Assembly: GCF_039023475.1 (NCBI RefSeq)
Contig: NZ_JBCHVB010000001.1
Coordinates: 930,001-994,000 of the forward strand
Direction: 5' to 3'
DNA length: 64,000 nucleotides
Origin: Erwinia sp039023475
GTDB lineage: Bacteria; Pseudomonadota; Gammaproteobacteria; Enterobacterales; Enterobacteriaceae
The position numbers and the translations under genes were made by a program. Positions 17,906-27,360 of this stretch are shown piece after piece. Under the pieces are notes generated by a model. That model worked only from the letters and a program-made list of their open reading frames with translations, did not search any database and was not told the origin of the DNA. Position 1 is the stretch's first letter, and each line of letters begins with the position of its first letter.

Positions 17906-18084
17906 GAAGGCTCCTGAATGCCTGAAGGGATCGGGAATAACGTGGACAGAAAGGTAAAGTCCTTTTCCCAAAAAGTAAAAGGAATGACGTCAATTATCCC
18001 GCTTCATTGACTTCGATCCTGCTTTTCAGCCTGCTCTGAACGGTGGGCTGCCTGTGCTTTTAAGTGGCCGTTTTACCGCAGCGC

Positions 18085-18118
18085 ATAAAAAAAGTGGGCT
18101 GAAATCGCCCACTTTTTG
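18085..18118 (-). terminator. pepN terminator (probably bidirectional)
   Basis: AAAAGTGGGC / GCCCACTTTT stem with a short TGAAATC loop, flanked by A-run on the left and T-run on the right. It begins about 33 bases beyond the pepN stop on the minus strand. The interval 17906-18150 otherwise contains the pyrD promoter region and no trace of the ssu sulfonate genes that lie here in E. coli. Confidence 0.88.
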
Positions 18119-18150
18119 CCTTCACGCGTGGTTAAGCCCAGGCCTTAACG

Positions 18151-20766
18151 TCAGGCATTCAGCGCCTTGGTGATTTTCTCATAGAGATCGCCCGAGAGAT
18201 TATCCAGCCCTTTCAGCTGCTCCAGCGCATCGCGCATCAGCGCCTGGCGGTTTGTATCGTAACGCTTGAGGCGGATCAGCGGTTCAATCAGCCTTGCCGC
18301 CACTTGTGGATTACGGGTATTGAGATCGGTCAGAATCTCCACTAAAAAGCGGTAGCCGCTGCCATCTTCTGCATGGAACGCGGAAGGATTAGCGGAGGCA
18401 AAAGCGCCGATCAGCGCACGGACGCGGTTCGGGTTGCTGAGGGTGAAGGAGCGGTGATTCATCAGCGCACGGATACGTTCCAGCACGTCGGCAGCCGGGC
18501 TGGTAGCCTGTAGCGCGAACCATTTGTCCATGACCAGACCATCCTGATGCCAGCGTTCGTCAAACGCTGCCATCAGCGCTTCCCGGCACGGCAGCTGCGC
18601 CGCTACCGCCGCAGACATGGCCGCCAGGGAGTCGGTCATATTATCTGCTTTAGCAAACTGCGCTTTCACCAGTTTGTCAGCCAGCGCCTCGTCGCCAAAG
18701 GCCAGGTAGCCGAGGCAGACATTTTTCAGGGCACGTTTGCCAATATCAGCATGTTCGATACGATATTCTTTGCACTGGTTTGCGTGATAAACCGCCAGCC
18801 ATTCGTCGGCCAGTTCGGTTGCCAGCAAGCCGGTCAGCGCATGACGGACTTCAGCGATCGCCTGCGGATCGATCTGCTCAAAGAGTTCGGCAATTTCATT
18901 CTCGCCAGGCAGCGAGAGGATCAGCGCCATCAGGGCCGGATCGCTGTTCTCCTCCAGCAGCACGGCGCGGAACGCATCGGCAACGTGCAGCGGAACGGAG
19001 AGCGGTTGACCCTGCTGATAGCGGGCGATATTGAGTTTGATATGCGTTGCGAGCAGGCTTTGTGCCGCATCCCAGCGGGAGAAGTCGTTACGTGCGTGCC
19101 GCATCAGGAAGGTAAGCTGCGCATCGCTCCAGTTATAGTCCAGCTTCACCGGCGCGGAAAATTCACGCAGCAGAGAAGGGACCGGCTGGTAATAGACATT
19201 ATCAAAGATGAAACTCTGGAACTCTTCAGTCACATTCAGCACGTTGTGAACAGGATGGCCGTTATGCTGTAAAGGAATGACGTTGCCTTCACCGTCATAA
19301 AGTTCGATATCCAGTGGGATATGCAGCGGACGCTTCTCTTTCTGATCGGCCGTTGGCGGCGTCATCTGCGTCACATGGAGCGTGTACTGCTCAAGTTCGG
19401 GATTATAATCATCACGAACGGAAAGCACAGGCGTGCCGGACTGGCTGTACCAGCGACGGAACTGGGAGAGATCGACGTTAGAGGCGTCTTCCATCGCCTG
19501 AACAAAGTCATCGCAGGTGGCCGCGCTGCCATCATGACGCTCAAAATAGAGCTGCATGCCTTTCTGGAAATTCTCTTCTCCCAGCAGCGTATGCAGCATG
19601 CGGATCACTTCAGAACCTTTCTCATACACCGTCAGAGTGTAGAAGTTGTTCATCTCAATGACCTGCTCAGGGCGGATAGGGTGCGCCATCGGGCTGGCAT
19701 CTTCCGCGAACTGCGCGCCGCGCATAATGCGGACATTATCAATACGATTTACCGCTCGCGATCCGAGATCGGAGCTGAACTCCTGATCGCGGAACACGGT
19801 CAGGCCCTCTTTCAGGCTCAGCTGGAACCAGTCCCGGCAGGTAACGCGGTTACCGGTCCAGTTGTGGAAGTATTCATGCCCAATCACGGCTTCAATACCG
19901 AGATAGTCTTTGTCCGTGGCGGTTTCAGCCCGGGCTAAAACGTATTTAGAGTTAAACACGTTCAGACCTTTATTTTCCATCGCGCCCATATTAAAGAAAT
20001 CGACGGCAACGATCATGAAGATATCAAGGTCATACTCCAGACCGAAACGCTCTTCATCCCACTTCATGCTGTTTTTCAGCGAGGTCATCGCCCAGTCGGC
20101 GCGATCGAGGTTACCGCGGTCGACAAAAATTTCCAGCGCCACGTCGCGGCCAGAGCGGGTAGTAAAGCTGTCGCGCAGCACATCAAAATCACCCGCGACC
20201 AGCGCAAAGAGATAGCAAGGTTTTGGAAAAGGATCTTCCCACTTCATCCAGTGGCGACCATCTTCCATCTGACCGCCATCAACCCGGTTACCGTTGGAGA
20301 GCAGATAAGGATAACGCGTCTGTTCAGCGATAATAGTGGTGGTAAAACGCGCCAGAACGTCAGGCCGATCGAGATACCAGGTAATATGGCGGAATCCTTC
20401 TGCCTCACACTGGGTACAGAGGGCTTCACCGGACTTATAGAGGCCTTCCAGCGCGGTGTTTTTATCAGGATGGATCTCGTTGACGATCTTCATCGTGAAG
20501 GTTTCAGGCAACTGCTCAATAATCAGAGCATCCTTTTCCAGCCGGTAGTGCTGCCAGGGCTGTTCGTCGATTTCCAGTGAAATCAGCGTCAGATCGCCGC
20601 CATCCAGACGGAGTACGGCATCCGCCGGGCCCAGACGTTTGACGCGGCTGATGGCGGTCACCTGCGTGGTGCTGGCATCCAGATTAAACGTCAGATCGAT
20701 GTCGGTGATAGTGTAATCCGGCGCACGATAATCGTGGCGATTCTTGGCTTGTGGCAGTTGCGTCAT
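18151..20766 (-). CDS. pepN: PepN, aminopeptidase N
   Basis: 871 residues (E. coli 870). An M1 zinc metallopeptidase with the exopeptidase motif G-A-M-E-N at 261-265 and the zinc site H297-E-Y-F-H301 with the third ligand Glu320 (in S-L-K-E-G). It is the main cytoplasmic aminopeptidase removing N-terminal residues from peptides produced by ATP-dependent proteases. The C-terminal half is the helical PepN domain. The gene stands alone, divergent from pncB, with a strong terminator behind it. Confidence 0.98.
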   Translation of the reverse strand: MTQLPQAKNRHDYRAPDYTITDIDLTFNLDASTTQVTAISRVKRLGPADAVLRLDGGDLTLISLEIDEQPWQHYRLEKDALIIEQLPETFTMKIVNEIHPDKNTALEGLYKSGEALCTQCEAEGFRHITWYLDRPDVLARFTTTIIAEQTRYPYLLSNGNRVDGGQMEDGRHWMKWEDPFPKPCYLFALVAGDFDVLRDSFTTRSGRDVALEIFVDRGNLDRADWAMTSLKNSMKWDEERFGLEYDLDIFMIVAVDFFNMGAMENKGLNVFNSKYVLARAETATDKDYLGIEAVIGHEYFHNWTGNRVTCRDWFQLSLKEGLTVFRDQEFSSDLGSRAVNRIDNVRIMRGAQFAEDASPMAHPIRPEQVIEMNNFYTLTVYEKGSEVIRMLHTLLGEENFQKGMQLYFERHDGSAATCDDFVQAMEDASNVDLSQFRRWYSQSGTPVLSVRDDYNPELEQYTLHVTQMTPPTADQKEKRPLHIPLDIELYDGEGNVIPLQHNGHPVHNVLNVTEEFQSFIFDNVYYQPVPSLLREFSAPVKLDYNWSDAQLTFLMRHARNDFSRWDAAQSLLATHIKLNIARYQQGQPLSVPLHVADAFRAVLLEENSDPALMALILSLPGENEIAELFEQIDPQAIAEVRHALTGLLATELADEWLAVYHANQCKEYRIEHADIGKRALKNVCLGYLAFGDEALADKLVKAQFAKADNMTDSLAAMSAAVAAQLPCREALMAAFDERWHQDGLVMDKWFALQATSPAADVLERIRALMNHRSFTLSNPNRVRALIGAFASANPSAFHAEDGSGYRFLVEILTDLNTRNPQVAARLIEPLIRLKRYDTNRQALMRDALEQLKGLDNLSGDLYEKITKALNA

Positions 20767-21029
20767 AAGTCCTTCTCACGTCAGTAATTAGTTATCCGTT
20801 TCAAGTCTATTCCTGTTAGCGTTATGTTGCCACGTCGAATCGCACCGGGGCCGGGGAAAAGGCTAAAAAGCTACATTGCATTAACAAGCGCACAGATTGC
20901 CCTCGACCTGGCGCGCTGATGTATGCTGAGATCAAGTACAATCACACCGTATTCGAGTTATACTCCTGCGACTTTTTCTTTTATTTAACCAGGGATAACG
21001 CTCTTCGCCAGAGGATGCTGAAACGCACC

Positions 21030-22235
21030 ATGACACGACATGCTACCCCGATACTGACCACGATGCTGGACACCGACGCCTATAAGCTTCATATGCAACA
21101 GGCGGTGTTTCATCGCTACCAGAAAGTCAATGTCGTAGCCGAGTTTCGCTGCCGGGGCGACGACCTGCTGGGCATCTATGCCGATGAGATAACGGCGCAG
21201 ATCGCCATGATGCAGTCGCTGGCGCTGACGGACAACGAGGCGGACTATCTTGCCACCCTGCCCTTCTTCAAGGCTGACTATCTCACTTTCCTGCGTCAGT
21301 TCCGTTACGATCCGGCTCAGGTTGAGGTGCGCAATCATCAGGGAAAACTGGATATCCGCATCAGCGGACCCTGGCGTGAAGTGATCATGTGGGAAGTGCC
21401 GCTTCTCGCGCTGATCAGTGAAGTGGTTCATCGTCATCGTTCACCCCAAATTGGGTCCGGGATGGCCGTTGACCGGCTGCAAAGCAAGCTTGCTGACTTC
21501 AGCAAACTGACCGCCGATCTGGATATGTCACGCTTCAAGCTGATGGACTTCGGCACCCGCCGGCGCTTCTCGCGTGAAGTACAGAACGCCATTGTCACCA
21601 CCCTGAAGCAGGATTTTCCCTGGCTTATCGGGTCAAGTAACTATGATATTGCCCGCCGCCTCAATATTGCGCCTGTCGGCACCCAGGCCCACGAATGGTT
21701 CCAGGCGCATCAGCAGATCAGCCCGGTGCTGGCAAACAGCCAGCGGGCAGCGCTTCAGGCCTGGCTGGAGGAGTATCCCGACAGTCTGGGGATAGCCCTG
21801 ACCGACTGTATTACCATGGATGCCTTCCTGCGCGATTTCGGTCAGCATTTTGCCAGCAGCTATCAGGGGCTGCGCCATGACTCCGGCGATCCGGTTGAAT
21901 GGGGAGAGAAAGCCATTGCCCATTACCAGACGCTCGGCATCGATCCGCAAACCAAAACCTTAGTCTTCTCTGACAATCTGGATCTGGATAAAGCGCTGGA
22001 GCTTTACCGTCATTTTGGTCAGAGAGCTAATGTCATTTTTGGGATCGGCACCCGCCTGACTTGTGATATTCCCGACGTTAAGCCGCTGAATATTGTTATT
22101 AAGCTGGTGGAGTGTAATGGCAAGCCGGTAGCGAAACTCTCCGACAGTCCGGGCAAAACCATCTGCCAGGATAAAGCCTTTGTCCGTGCGCTGCGTAAAG
22201 CCTTCGATCTGCCGCTGGTAAAAAAAGCCAGTTAG
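21030..22235 (+). CDS. pncB: PncB, nicotinate phosphoribosyltransferase
   Basis: 401 residues from the ATG at 21030; E. coli has 400 and begins at the equivalent M-T. The frame is open upstream, and another ATG at 21015 abuts GAGG too closely to be a good start, so the exact start has some doubt. Conserved motifs include D-T-D-A-Y-K-L-H-M-Q-Q-A, M-D-F-G-T-R-R-R-F-S and L-R-H-D-S-G-D-P. The enzyme joins nicotinate to PRPP with ATP in the NAD salvage pathway. In E. coli NadR represses it; no TGTTTA-type NadR box was seen in 20767-21029. Confidence 0.95.
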   Translation: MTRHATPILTTMLDTDAYKLHMQQAVFHRYQKVNVVAEFRCRGDDLLGIYADEITAQIAMMQSLALTDNEADYLATLPFFKADYLTFLRQFRYDPAQVEVRNHQGKLDIRISGPWREVIMWEVPLLALISEVVHRHRSPQIGSGMAVDRLQSKLADFSKLTADLDMSRFKLMDFGTRRRFSREVQNAIVTTLKQDFPWLIGSSNYDIARRLNIAPVGTQAHEWFQAHQQISPVLANSQRAALQAWLEEYPDSLGIALTDCITMDAFLRDFGQHFASSYQGLRHDSGDPVEWGEKAIAHYQTLGIDPQTKTLVFSDNLDLDKALELYRHFGQRANVIFGIGTRLTCDIPDVKPLNIVIKLVECNGKPVAKLSDSPGKTICQDKAFVRALRKAFDLPLVKKAS

Positions 22236-22248
22236 TCCCAGCTTTAAA

Positions 22249-22276
22249 AGAGAAGAGGCTAGCCCTCTTCTCTTCT
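22249..22276 (+). terminator. pncB terminator
   Basis: An AGAAGAGG / CCTCTTCT stem around the self-complementary GCTAGC, beginning about 15 bases after the pncB stop and followed by TCTT. The trailing U-run is short. Confidence 0.75.
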
Positions 22277-22412
22277 TAACACGGCTCAATATCTGAATAA
22301 ATCTCCCGCAGAACAACGAATTCTTCTTGTGTCTCGCCTGCCTGCAAGTAACATAGCACTACCCCGAATCCGGGGTAACATTTTCCATTCTGATTAATAG
22401 TGAGAGACTTTT

Positions 22413-23813
22413 ATGAGCGTTGTGCCTGTAGCGGATGTACTGCACGGCCGTGTCGCGGTTGACAGTGAAGTTACCGTACGCGGCTGGGTTCGTACCCGAA
22501 GAGATTCAAAAGCCGGTATTTCTTTCATCGCCGTCTATGACGGTTCCTGCTTTAATCCCGTCCAGGCTGTCGTCAATAATTCTCTGAATAATTATCAGGA
22601 TGAAGTGCTGCGCCTGACTACCGGCTGCTCGGTTGCTATTACCGGCAAGGTCGTGGAGTCGCCGGGTGAAGGCCAGAGCTTCGAAATTCAGGCCACCGCC
22701 GTTGAGGTAGTGGGCTGGGTTGACGATCCTGATACCTATCCTATGGCAGCCAAGCGTCACAGCATTGAATACCTCCGTGAAGTTGCTCACCTGCGTCCGC
22801 GCACGAACCTGATCGGTGCGGTCGCGCGCGTTCGTCATACGCTGGCACAGGCGCTGCATCGCTTCTTCGACGAACAGGGTTTCTTCTGGGTTTCCACACC
22901 GCTGATCACCGCATCAGACACCGAAGGCGCGGGCGAGATGTTCCGTGTCTCAACGCTGGATCTGGAAAACCTGCCGCGCACGCCGGAAGGTAAAATCAAC
23001 TTTGATGAAGACTTCTTTGGCAAAGAGGCGTTTCTGACCGTTTCAGGTCAGCTGAACGGTGAGACGTACGCCAGCGCGATTTCTAAAATCTACACCTTTG
23101 GACCGACCTTCCGCGCCGAAAACTCCCATACCAGCCGTCACCTGGCGGAATTCTGGATGCTGGAGCCGGAAGTGGCCTTCGCCGATCTGGAAGATAATGC
23201 CGCCCTGGCGGAAGCGATGTTGAAATATGTGTTCAAAGCGGTGCTTGAAGAGCGCGCTGATGATATGGCCTTCTTTGCTGAACGCGTTGATAAAGATGCC
23301 GTCTCTCGTCTGGAACGTTTTGTGACGACGGATTTTGCCCAGGTGGACTACACCGATGCTATTGAGATCCTGAGCGCCTGCGGTGAAAAGTTCGAGAATG
23401 CGGTCTCCTGGGGTATCGATCTTTCTTCCGAACACGAGCGCTATCTGGCTGAGAAGCACTTCAAAGCCCCGGTCGTGGTAAAAAACTACCCGAAAGATAT
23501 CAAGGCATTTTATATGCGCCTGAACGATGACGGTAAAACCGTTGCCGCCATGGACGTACTGGCGCCAGGCATCGGCGAAATTATCGGTGGATCGCAGCGT
23601 GAAGAGCGTCTGGATGTGCTGGATGCCCGCCTGGCTGAAATGGGGCTGAATAAAGAAGATTACTGGTGGTACCGCGATCTGCGCCGGTACGGCACCGTAC
23701 CGCATTCCGGCTTTGGCTTAGGTTTTGAAAGGTTAATTGCCTACGTTACCGGCGTACAGAATGTCAGGGACGTTATCGCCTTCCCGCGGACGCCACGCAA
23801 CGCCAGCTTCTGA
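22413..23813 (+). CDS. asnS: AsnS, asparaginyl-tRNA synthetase
   Basis: 466 residues, same as E. coli. A class IIb synthetase: an N-terminal OB-fold anticodon-binding domain (V-R-G-W-V-R-T-R-R-D-S-K) is followed by the catalytic core with motif 2 (F-R-A-E-N-S-H-T-S-R-H-L-A-E-F-W) and motif 3 (G-F-G-L-G-F-E-R-L). It charges tRNA-Asn. A weak GAGA ribosome binding site precedes the ATG. The gene stands alone between pncB and ompF with its own terminator. Confidence 0.98.
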   Translation: MSVVPVADVLHGRVAVDSEVTVRGWVRTRRDSKAGISFIAVYDGSCFNPVQAVVNNSLNNYQDEVLRLTTGCSVAITGKVVESPGEGQSFEIQATAVEVVGWVDDPDTYPMAAKRHSIEYLREVAHLRPRTNLIGAVARVRHTLAQALHRFFDEQGFFWVSTPLITASDTEGAGEMFRVSTLDLENLPRTPEGKINFDEDFFGKEAFLTVSGQLNGETYASAISKIYTFGPTFRAENSHTSRHLAEFWMLEPEVAFADLEDNAALAEAMLKYVFKAVLEERADDMAFFAERVDKDAVSRLERFVTTDFAQVDYTDAIEILSACGEKFENAVSWGIDLSSEHERYLAEKHFKAPVVVKNYPKDIKAFYMRLNDDGKTVAAMDVLAPGIGEIIGGSQREERLDVLDARLAEMGLNKEDYWWYRDLRRYGTVPHSGFGLGFERLIAYVTGVQNVRDVIAFPRTPRNASF

Positions 23814-23850
23814 TTTATCGCATTAAATATAAGAAATTCATATATATATT

Positions 23851-23884
23851 AAAGGTCAGCTTAGCTGGCCTTTTTTTATTTTTG
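23851..23884 (+). terminator. asnS terminator
   Basis: AAAGGTCAGC TTA GCTGGCCTTT hairpin directly followed by TTTTATTTTT on the plus strand, a textbook intrinsic terminator 37 bases after the asnS stop. Confidence 0.92.
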
Positions 23885-23916
23885 GAAATTATGAGGTATC
23901 TCACAAAGTTCCGTAA

Positions 23917-24114
23917 TTTTTACATTTTGTAATACATATTTTCCTCCTGTAACCAGAATAAGAGATTAGTAGCATTTTCGGGCTAGATTAACGGCGCTAC
24001 GAATGGAAAGATGCGTGCAGACACAGGAAGACACCAAACTCTCTTCAGGGTTCTGTAAAGAATTGTTGACGGCAGTGGCAGGTGTCCAAATAACTCCAAT
24101 GAGGGTAATAAATA
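23917..24114 (+). promoter_or_regulatory. ompF control region: OmpR sites, promoter and leader
   Basis: TTTACATTTTGTAATACATATT at 23919-23940 resembles the E. coli OmpR F1 site, and the stretch 23950-23985 lines up with F2-F3. AAAGAT at 24007-24012 equals the E. coli ompF -10 hexamer, putting the start near 24019 and F1 near -100 to -79, as in E. coli. The leader of about 95 bases ends in GAGGGTAATAAATA before the ATG; this part, and GGCAGGTGTC before it, match the region targeted by the sRNA MicF in E. coli. Alignments are from memory. Confidence 0.75.
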
Positions 24115-25236
24115 ATGATGAAGCGCAACATTCTGGCACTGGTAATCCCAGCACTGTTAGCAGCTGGTGCAGCCAATGCAGCAGAAATTTATAATAAAGA
24201 CGGCAACAAGCTGGACCTCTATGGTAAAGCCGTTGGTCTGCATTACTTCGCTGATAATGATGGTTACGCAACTGATGGCGACAAGTCATACGTGCGCTTT
24301 GGTTTCAAAGGTGAAACCCAGATTAACGATATGCTGACCGGTTACGGCCAGTGGGAATATAACGTTCAGGCTAACCACTCTGAAGGCGGAAATGACTATC
24401 AGGTTGGCAACAAAACCCGTCTGGGCTTTGCCGGTCTGAAATTCGGCGATGCCGGTTCTTTCGACTATGGTCGTAACTACGGTGTTGTTTATGATCCAAT
24501 GAGCTGGACCGATATGCTGCCTGAGTTCGGCGGTGATGCTGCTTATTCAGATAACTTCTTTGTAGGTCGTGGTAACGGCTTCGCGACTTACCGTAACACC
24601 AACTTCTTTGGTCTGGTTGACGGTCTGGACTTCGCCGCACAGTACCAGGGTAAAAATGAAGACGGTGTTCAGGCAAACTCACGTAGCATCGACAAGGCAA
24701 ATGGTGACGGCTACGCGATGTCCGCTACCTATACCCTGCCAGTTGGTATCGCTATCTCTGGTGCTTATGGCTCCAGCGACCGTACTAACGGCCAGGTGAA
24801 CTCTTTCTTCGGTAACGGTGGAGACCGTGCTGAGCAGTGGGCGACCGCACTGAAATATGATGCCAACAATATCTATCTGGCAGCCATGTACAGCGAAACG
24901 CGTAACGCTACCTTCGTTGAAGATAATTCTGTAGGAAACCTGACTTCAGGTAGCGTCGGTTTTGCTAACAAAACTCAGCAGATTGAGCTGGTTGCACAGT
25001 ACCAGTTCGACTTCGGTCTGCGTCCGTCCATCGCTTACGTGCAGTCTAAAGCGAAAGACATTGAGGGCGTGGGTGATGTTGACCTGACTAAATACTTTGA
25101 AGTGGGCGCAACCTACTACTTCAACAAAAACATGTCTACCTATGTTGACTACATCATCAACCAGATCGACGATGACAACCGTCTGGCTGTGAACTCTGGT
25201 GACACTGTAGCAGTTGGTCTGGTTTACCAGTTCTAA
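24115..25236 (+). CDS. ompF: OmpF-type general porin
   Basis: 373 residues with a 22-residue signal peptide (ending A-N-A before A-E-I-Y-N-K-D-G-N). The mature protein is a 16-stranded trimeric porin: the loop 3 constriction motif P-E-F-G-G-D is present, as is the C-terminal V-Y-Q-F that the Bam complex recognises. M-M-K-R-N-I-L-A and the position between asnS and aspC make this the orthologue of OmpF rather than OmpC. Surface loops (for example D-R-T-N-G-Q-V-N-S-F-F-G-N-G-G) differ from E. coli. Two adjacent ATG codons occur, as in E. coli. Control by OmpR and MicF is likely from the upstream region. Confidence 0.96.
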   Translation: MMKRNILALVIPALLAAGAANAAEIYNKDGNKLDLYGKAVGLHYFADNDGYATDGDKSYVRFGFKGETQINDMLTGYGQWEYNVQANHSEGGNDYQVGNKTRLGFAGLKFGDAGSFDYGRNYGVVYDPMSWTDMLPEFGGDAAYSDNFFVGRGNGFATYRNTNFFGLVDGLDFAAQYQGKNEDGVQANSRSIDKANGDGYAMSATYTLPVGIAISGAYGSSDRTNGQVNSFFGNGGDRAEQWATALKYDANNIYLAAMYSETRNATFVEDNSVGNLTSGSVGFANKTQQIELVAQYQFDFGLRPSIAYVQSKAKDIEGVGDVDLTKYFEVGATYYFNKNMSTYVDYIINQIDDDNRLAVNSGDTVAVGLVYQF

Positions 25237-25274
25237 TTGCCTGCCGGGGTGAGCCTTCACCCTCGCGCAATCCT

Positions 25275-25304
25275 GAAACGGGGCTTCGGCCCCGTTTTTG
25301 TTTT
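25275..25304 (+). terminator. ompF terminator
   Basis: AAACGGGGC TTCG GCCCCGTTT stem with a stable UUCG tetraloop followed by TTGTTTT. It begins about 40 bases after the ompF stop. Confidence 0.94.
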
Positions 25305-25444
25305 CAGCACTTCCCCTTCTCTTACTCCGTTGATCTTACCCCTGCTTTCACGCATTTTTTTAACGCAAACGGTTGGCAATTTGTGCGTCGTGGCGGTAAC
25401 CTGAGGCTTCACTTCGCTTCAGATTACGCTAACGGACTTCGACT

Positions 25445-26632
25445 ATGTTTGAACGCATTGCAGCAGCACCTGCCGACCCTATTCTTGGTTTAGCCGATCT
25501 TTTCCGCGCTGATGACCGCCCTCATAAGATTAATCTTGGCATCGGCGTCTATAAAGATGAAACCGGTCAGACGCCGGTGCTGACCAGCGTTAAAAAGGCT
25601 GAGCAGTATCTGCTGGAAAACGAAACGACCAAGAATTACCTGAGCATTGATGGTCTTGCGGACTTTGGCAAATGCACCCAGGCGCTGCTTTTTGGTCAGA
25701 ATAATGCGATTAACGGTACGCGGGCGCGCACGGCCCAGACGCCTGGCGGCACGGGCGCACTGCGCGTTGCTGCCGACTTCATTGCCACCCAGACCAGCGC
25801 AAAACGCGTCTGGGTCAGCAATCCAAGCTGGCCAAACCATAAAAACGTCTTTGAGTCTGCTGGTCTGGAAGTGTGTGAATATCACTATTACGACGCGGCC
25901 AGCCATTCGCTGGACTTTGACGGCATGGTGAAGTCACTGGGTGAGGCTCAGGCAGGCGATATCGTGTTGTTCCACGGCTGCTGCCATAACCCAACCGGCG
26001 TTGACCCTTCTGCTGAGCAGTGGGCCGAACTTGCCAGGCTTTCACTGGCCAGCGGCTGGCTGCCGCTGTTTGATTTCGCCTATCAGGGCTTTGCCCGTGG
26101 GCTGGAAGAGGATGCTGAAGGACTGCGTATTTTTGCAGCAGCACATCAGGAACTGCTGGTGGCCAGCTCCTATTCAAAAAACTTCGGCCTGTATAATGAG
26201 CGCGTCGGGGCGCTGACTCTGGTCGCCGCTGACGCCAGCATTGCCGATAAGGCTTTCAGTCAGATTAAATACACCATCCGCGCCAACTACTCCAACCCAC
26301 CCGCACACGGTGCGGCAGTAGTAGCCACTATTCTTGGTAACAGCGCACTGCGCGGCATCTGGGAGCAGGAGCTGACAGATATGCGTCAGCGTATTCAGCG
26401 TATGCGCCAGCTGTTCGTTAACACGCTGCAGGAAAAAGGCGCAAAAGGTGATTTCAGCTTCATCATTAATCAGAACGGTATGTTCTCATTCAGCGGCCTG
26501 ACCAAAGATCAGGTGGTGCGTCTGCGTGAAGAGTTCGGCGTCTACGCCGTCAACTCGGGGCGCGTCAACGTCGCGGGAATGACACCGGACAATATGTCGC
26601 CGCTGTGCGAAGCTATTGTGGCCGTTCTGTAA
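25445..26632 (+). CDS. aspC: AspC, aspartate aminotransferase
   Basis: 395 residues (E. coli 396). A fold-type I PLP enzyme of subfamily I-alpha; the PLP lysine is Lys245 in S-Y-S-K-N-F-G-L-Y, preceded by the N-P-T-G motif at 182-185 and D-F-A-Y-Q-G. It interconverts aspartate and oxaloacetate with glutamate/2-oxoglutarate and contributes to aromatic amino acid synthesis. The short spacing to ompF and a terminator between them argue for independent transcription. Confidence 0.97.
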   Translation: MFERIAAAPADPILGLADLFRADDRPHKINLGIGVYKDETGQTPVLTSVKKAEQYLLENETTKNYLSIDGLADFGKCTQALLFGQNNAINGTRARTAQTPGGTGALRVAADFIATQTSAKRVWVSNPSWPNHKNVFESAGLEVCEYHYYDAASHSLDFDGMVKSLGEAQAGDIVLFHGCCHNPTGVDPSAEQWAELARLSLASGWLPLFDFAYQGFARGLEEDAEGLRIFAAAHQELLVASSYSKNFGLYNERVGALTLVAADASIADKAFSQIKYTIRANYSNPPAHGAAVVATILGNSALRGIWEQELTDMRQRIQRMRQLFVNTLQEKGAKGDFSFIINQNGMFSFSGLTKDQVVRLREEFGVYAVNSGRVNVAGMTPDNMSPLCEAIVAVL

Positions 26633-26645
26633 CGGTCATTCTGAT

Positions 26646-26675
26646 AAAAAAAGCCTGCATACGCAGGCTTTTTTG
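26646..26675. terminator. Bidirectional terminator between aspC and gloC
   Basis: AAAAAAAGCCTGC ATAC GCAGGCTTTTTT: a symmetrical hairpin flanked by A and T runs, between two convergent genes, so it can stop transcription from both sides. Confidence 0.93.
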
Positions 26676-26688
26676 TGGGTGCATCCGG

Positions 26689-27318
26689 TTACTGAAGAAA
26701 AGGATTGGAGATGCGTTCGCGACCCAGCGTGGAGGCAGGCCCATGTCCCGGCAGGAAAGCAACGTCATCGCCCAGCGGCAGTAATTTATGCTTAATCGCG
26801 TGGATCAAATCGCTGTGGCTGCCCTGAGGGAAATCGGTACGCCCCACTCCGCCGCTAAAAATAACGTCACCGGAAACCAGTAGCCGGTCAGCGCGACTGA
26901 AGAAGACGATATGTCCTGGCGTGTGGCCTGGGCAGAGCAGGATTTCGAACAGAATCTTGCCGACCTGGACGGTATCTCCTTCATTCAGCCAGCGATCCGG
27001 CGTAAGCGGCGCGCATTCCGCAAGTCCAAACATCCGGCTTTGTTCTGGCAGTCCTTCAAGCCAGAACGCATCGGCCTTGTGCGGTCCCACCACCGGCACA
27101 GCGTAAAACGCCGCCAGCTCAGCCGCCGCGCCTGCATGATCAAGGTGTCCGTGAGTCAGCAGGATCTGCGTTACCGTCACCGCCTTTTCGGCCACCTGCG
27201 CTTTGATTTTTTCCGCATCGCCACCGGGATCGACAATCGCGGCCTGCCCGGTTGCCGGGCACCAGATCAGGGAACAATTCTGGGCAAACGCCGTCACCGG
27301 TATAACTTGATATTCCAT
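26689..27318 (-). CDS. gloC: GloC (YcbL), type II glyoxalase of the MBL fold
   Basis: 209 residues; E. coli YcbL has 215, the difference being a shorter C-terminus that stops at N-P-F-L-Q. The metallo-beta-lactamase motif T-H-G-H-L-D-H-A-G (His56, His58, Asp60, His61) is intact, followed by G-H-T-P-G-H and G-D-V-I-F metal ligands. In E. coli YcbL/GloC hydrolyses S-D-lactoylglutathione in methylglyoxal detoxification. GGAG precedes the ATG. It follows mepK with a gap of 42 bases and may share its transcript. Confidence 0.93.
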   Translation of the reverse strand: MEYQVIPVTAFAQNCSLIWCPATGQAAIVDPGGDAEKIKAQVAEKAVTVTQILLTHGHLDHAGAAAELAAFYAVPVVGPHKADAFWLEGLPEQSRMFGLAECAPLTPDRWLNEGDTVQVGKILFEILLCPGHTPGHIVFFSRADRLLVSGDVIFSGGVGRTDFPQGSHSDLIHAIKHKLLPLGDDVAFLPGHGPASTLGRERISNPFLQ

Positions 27319-27360
27319 AACGCTCCGTTACCGGCTCGCTCTACGCTCACCGGGATTTCA

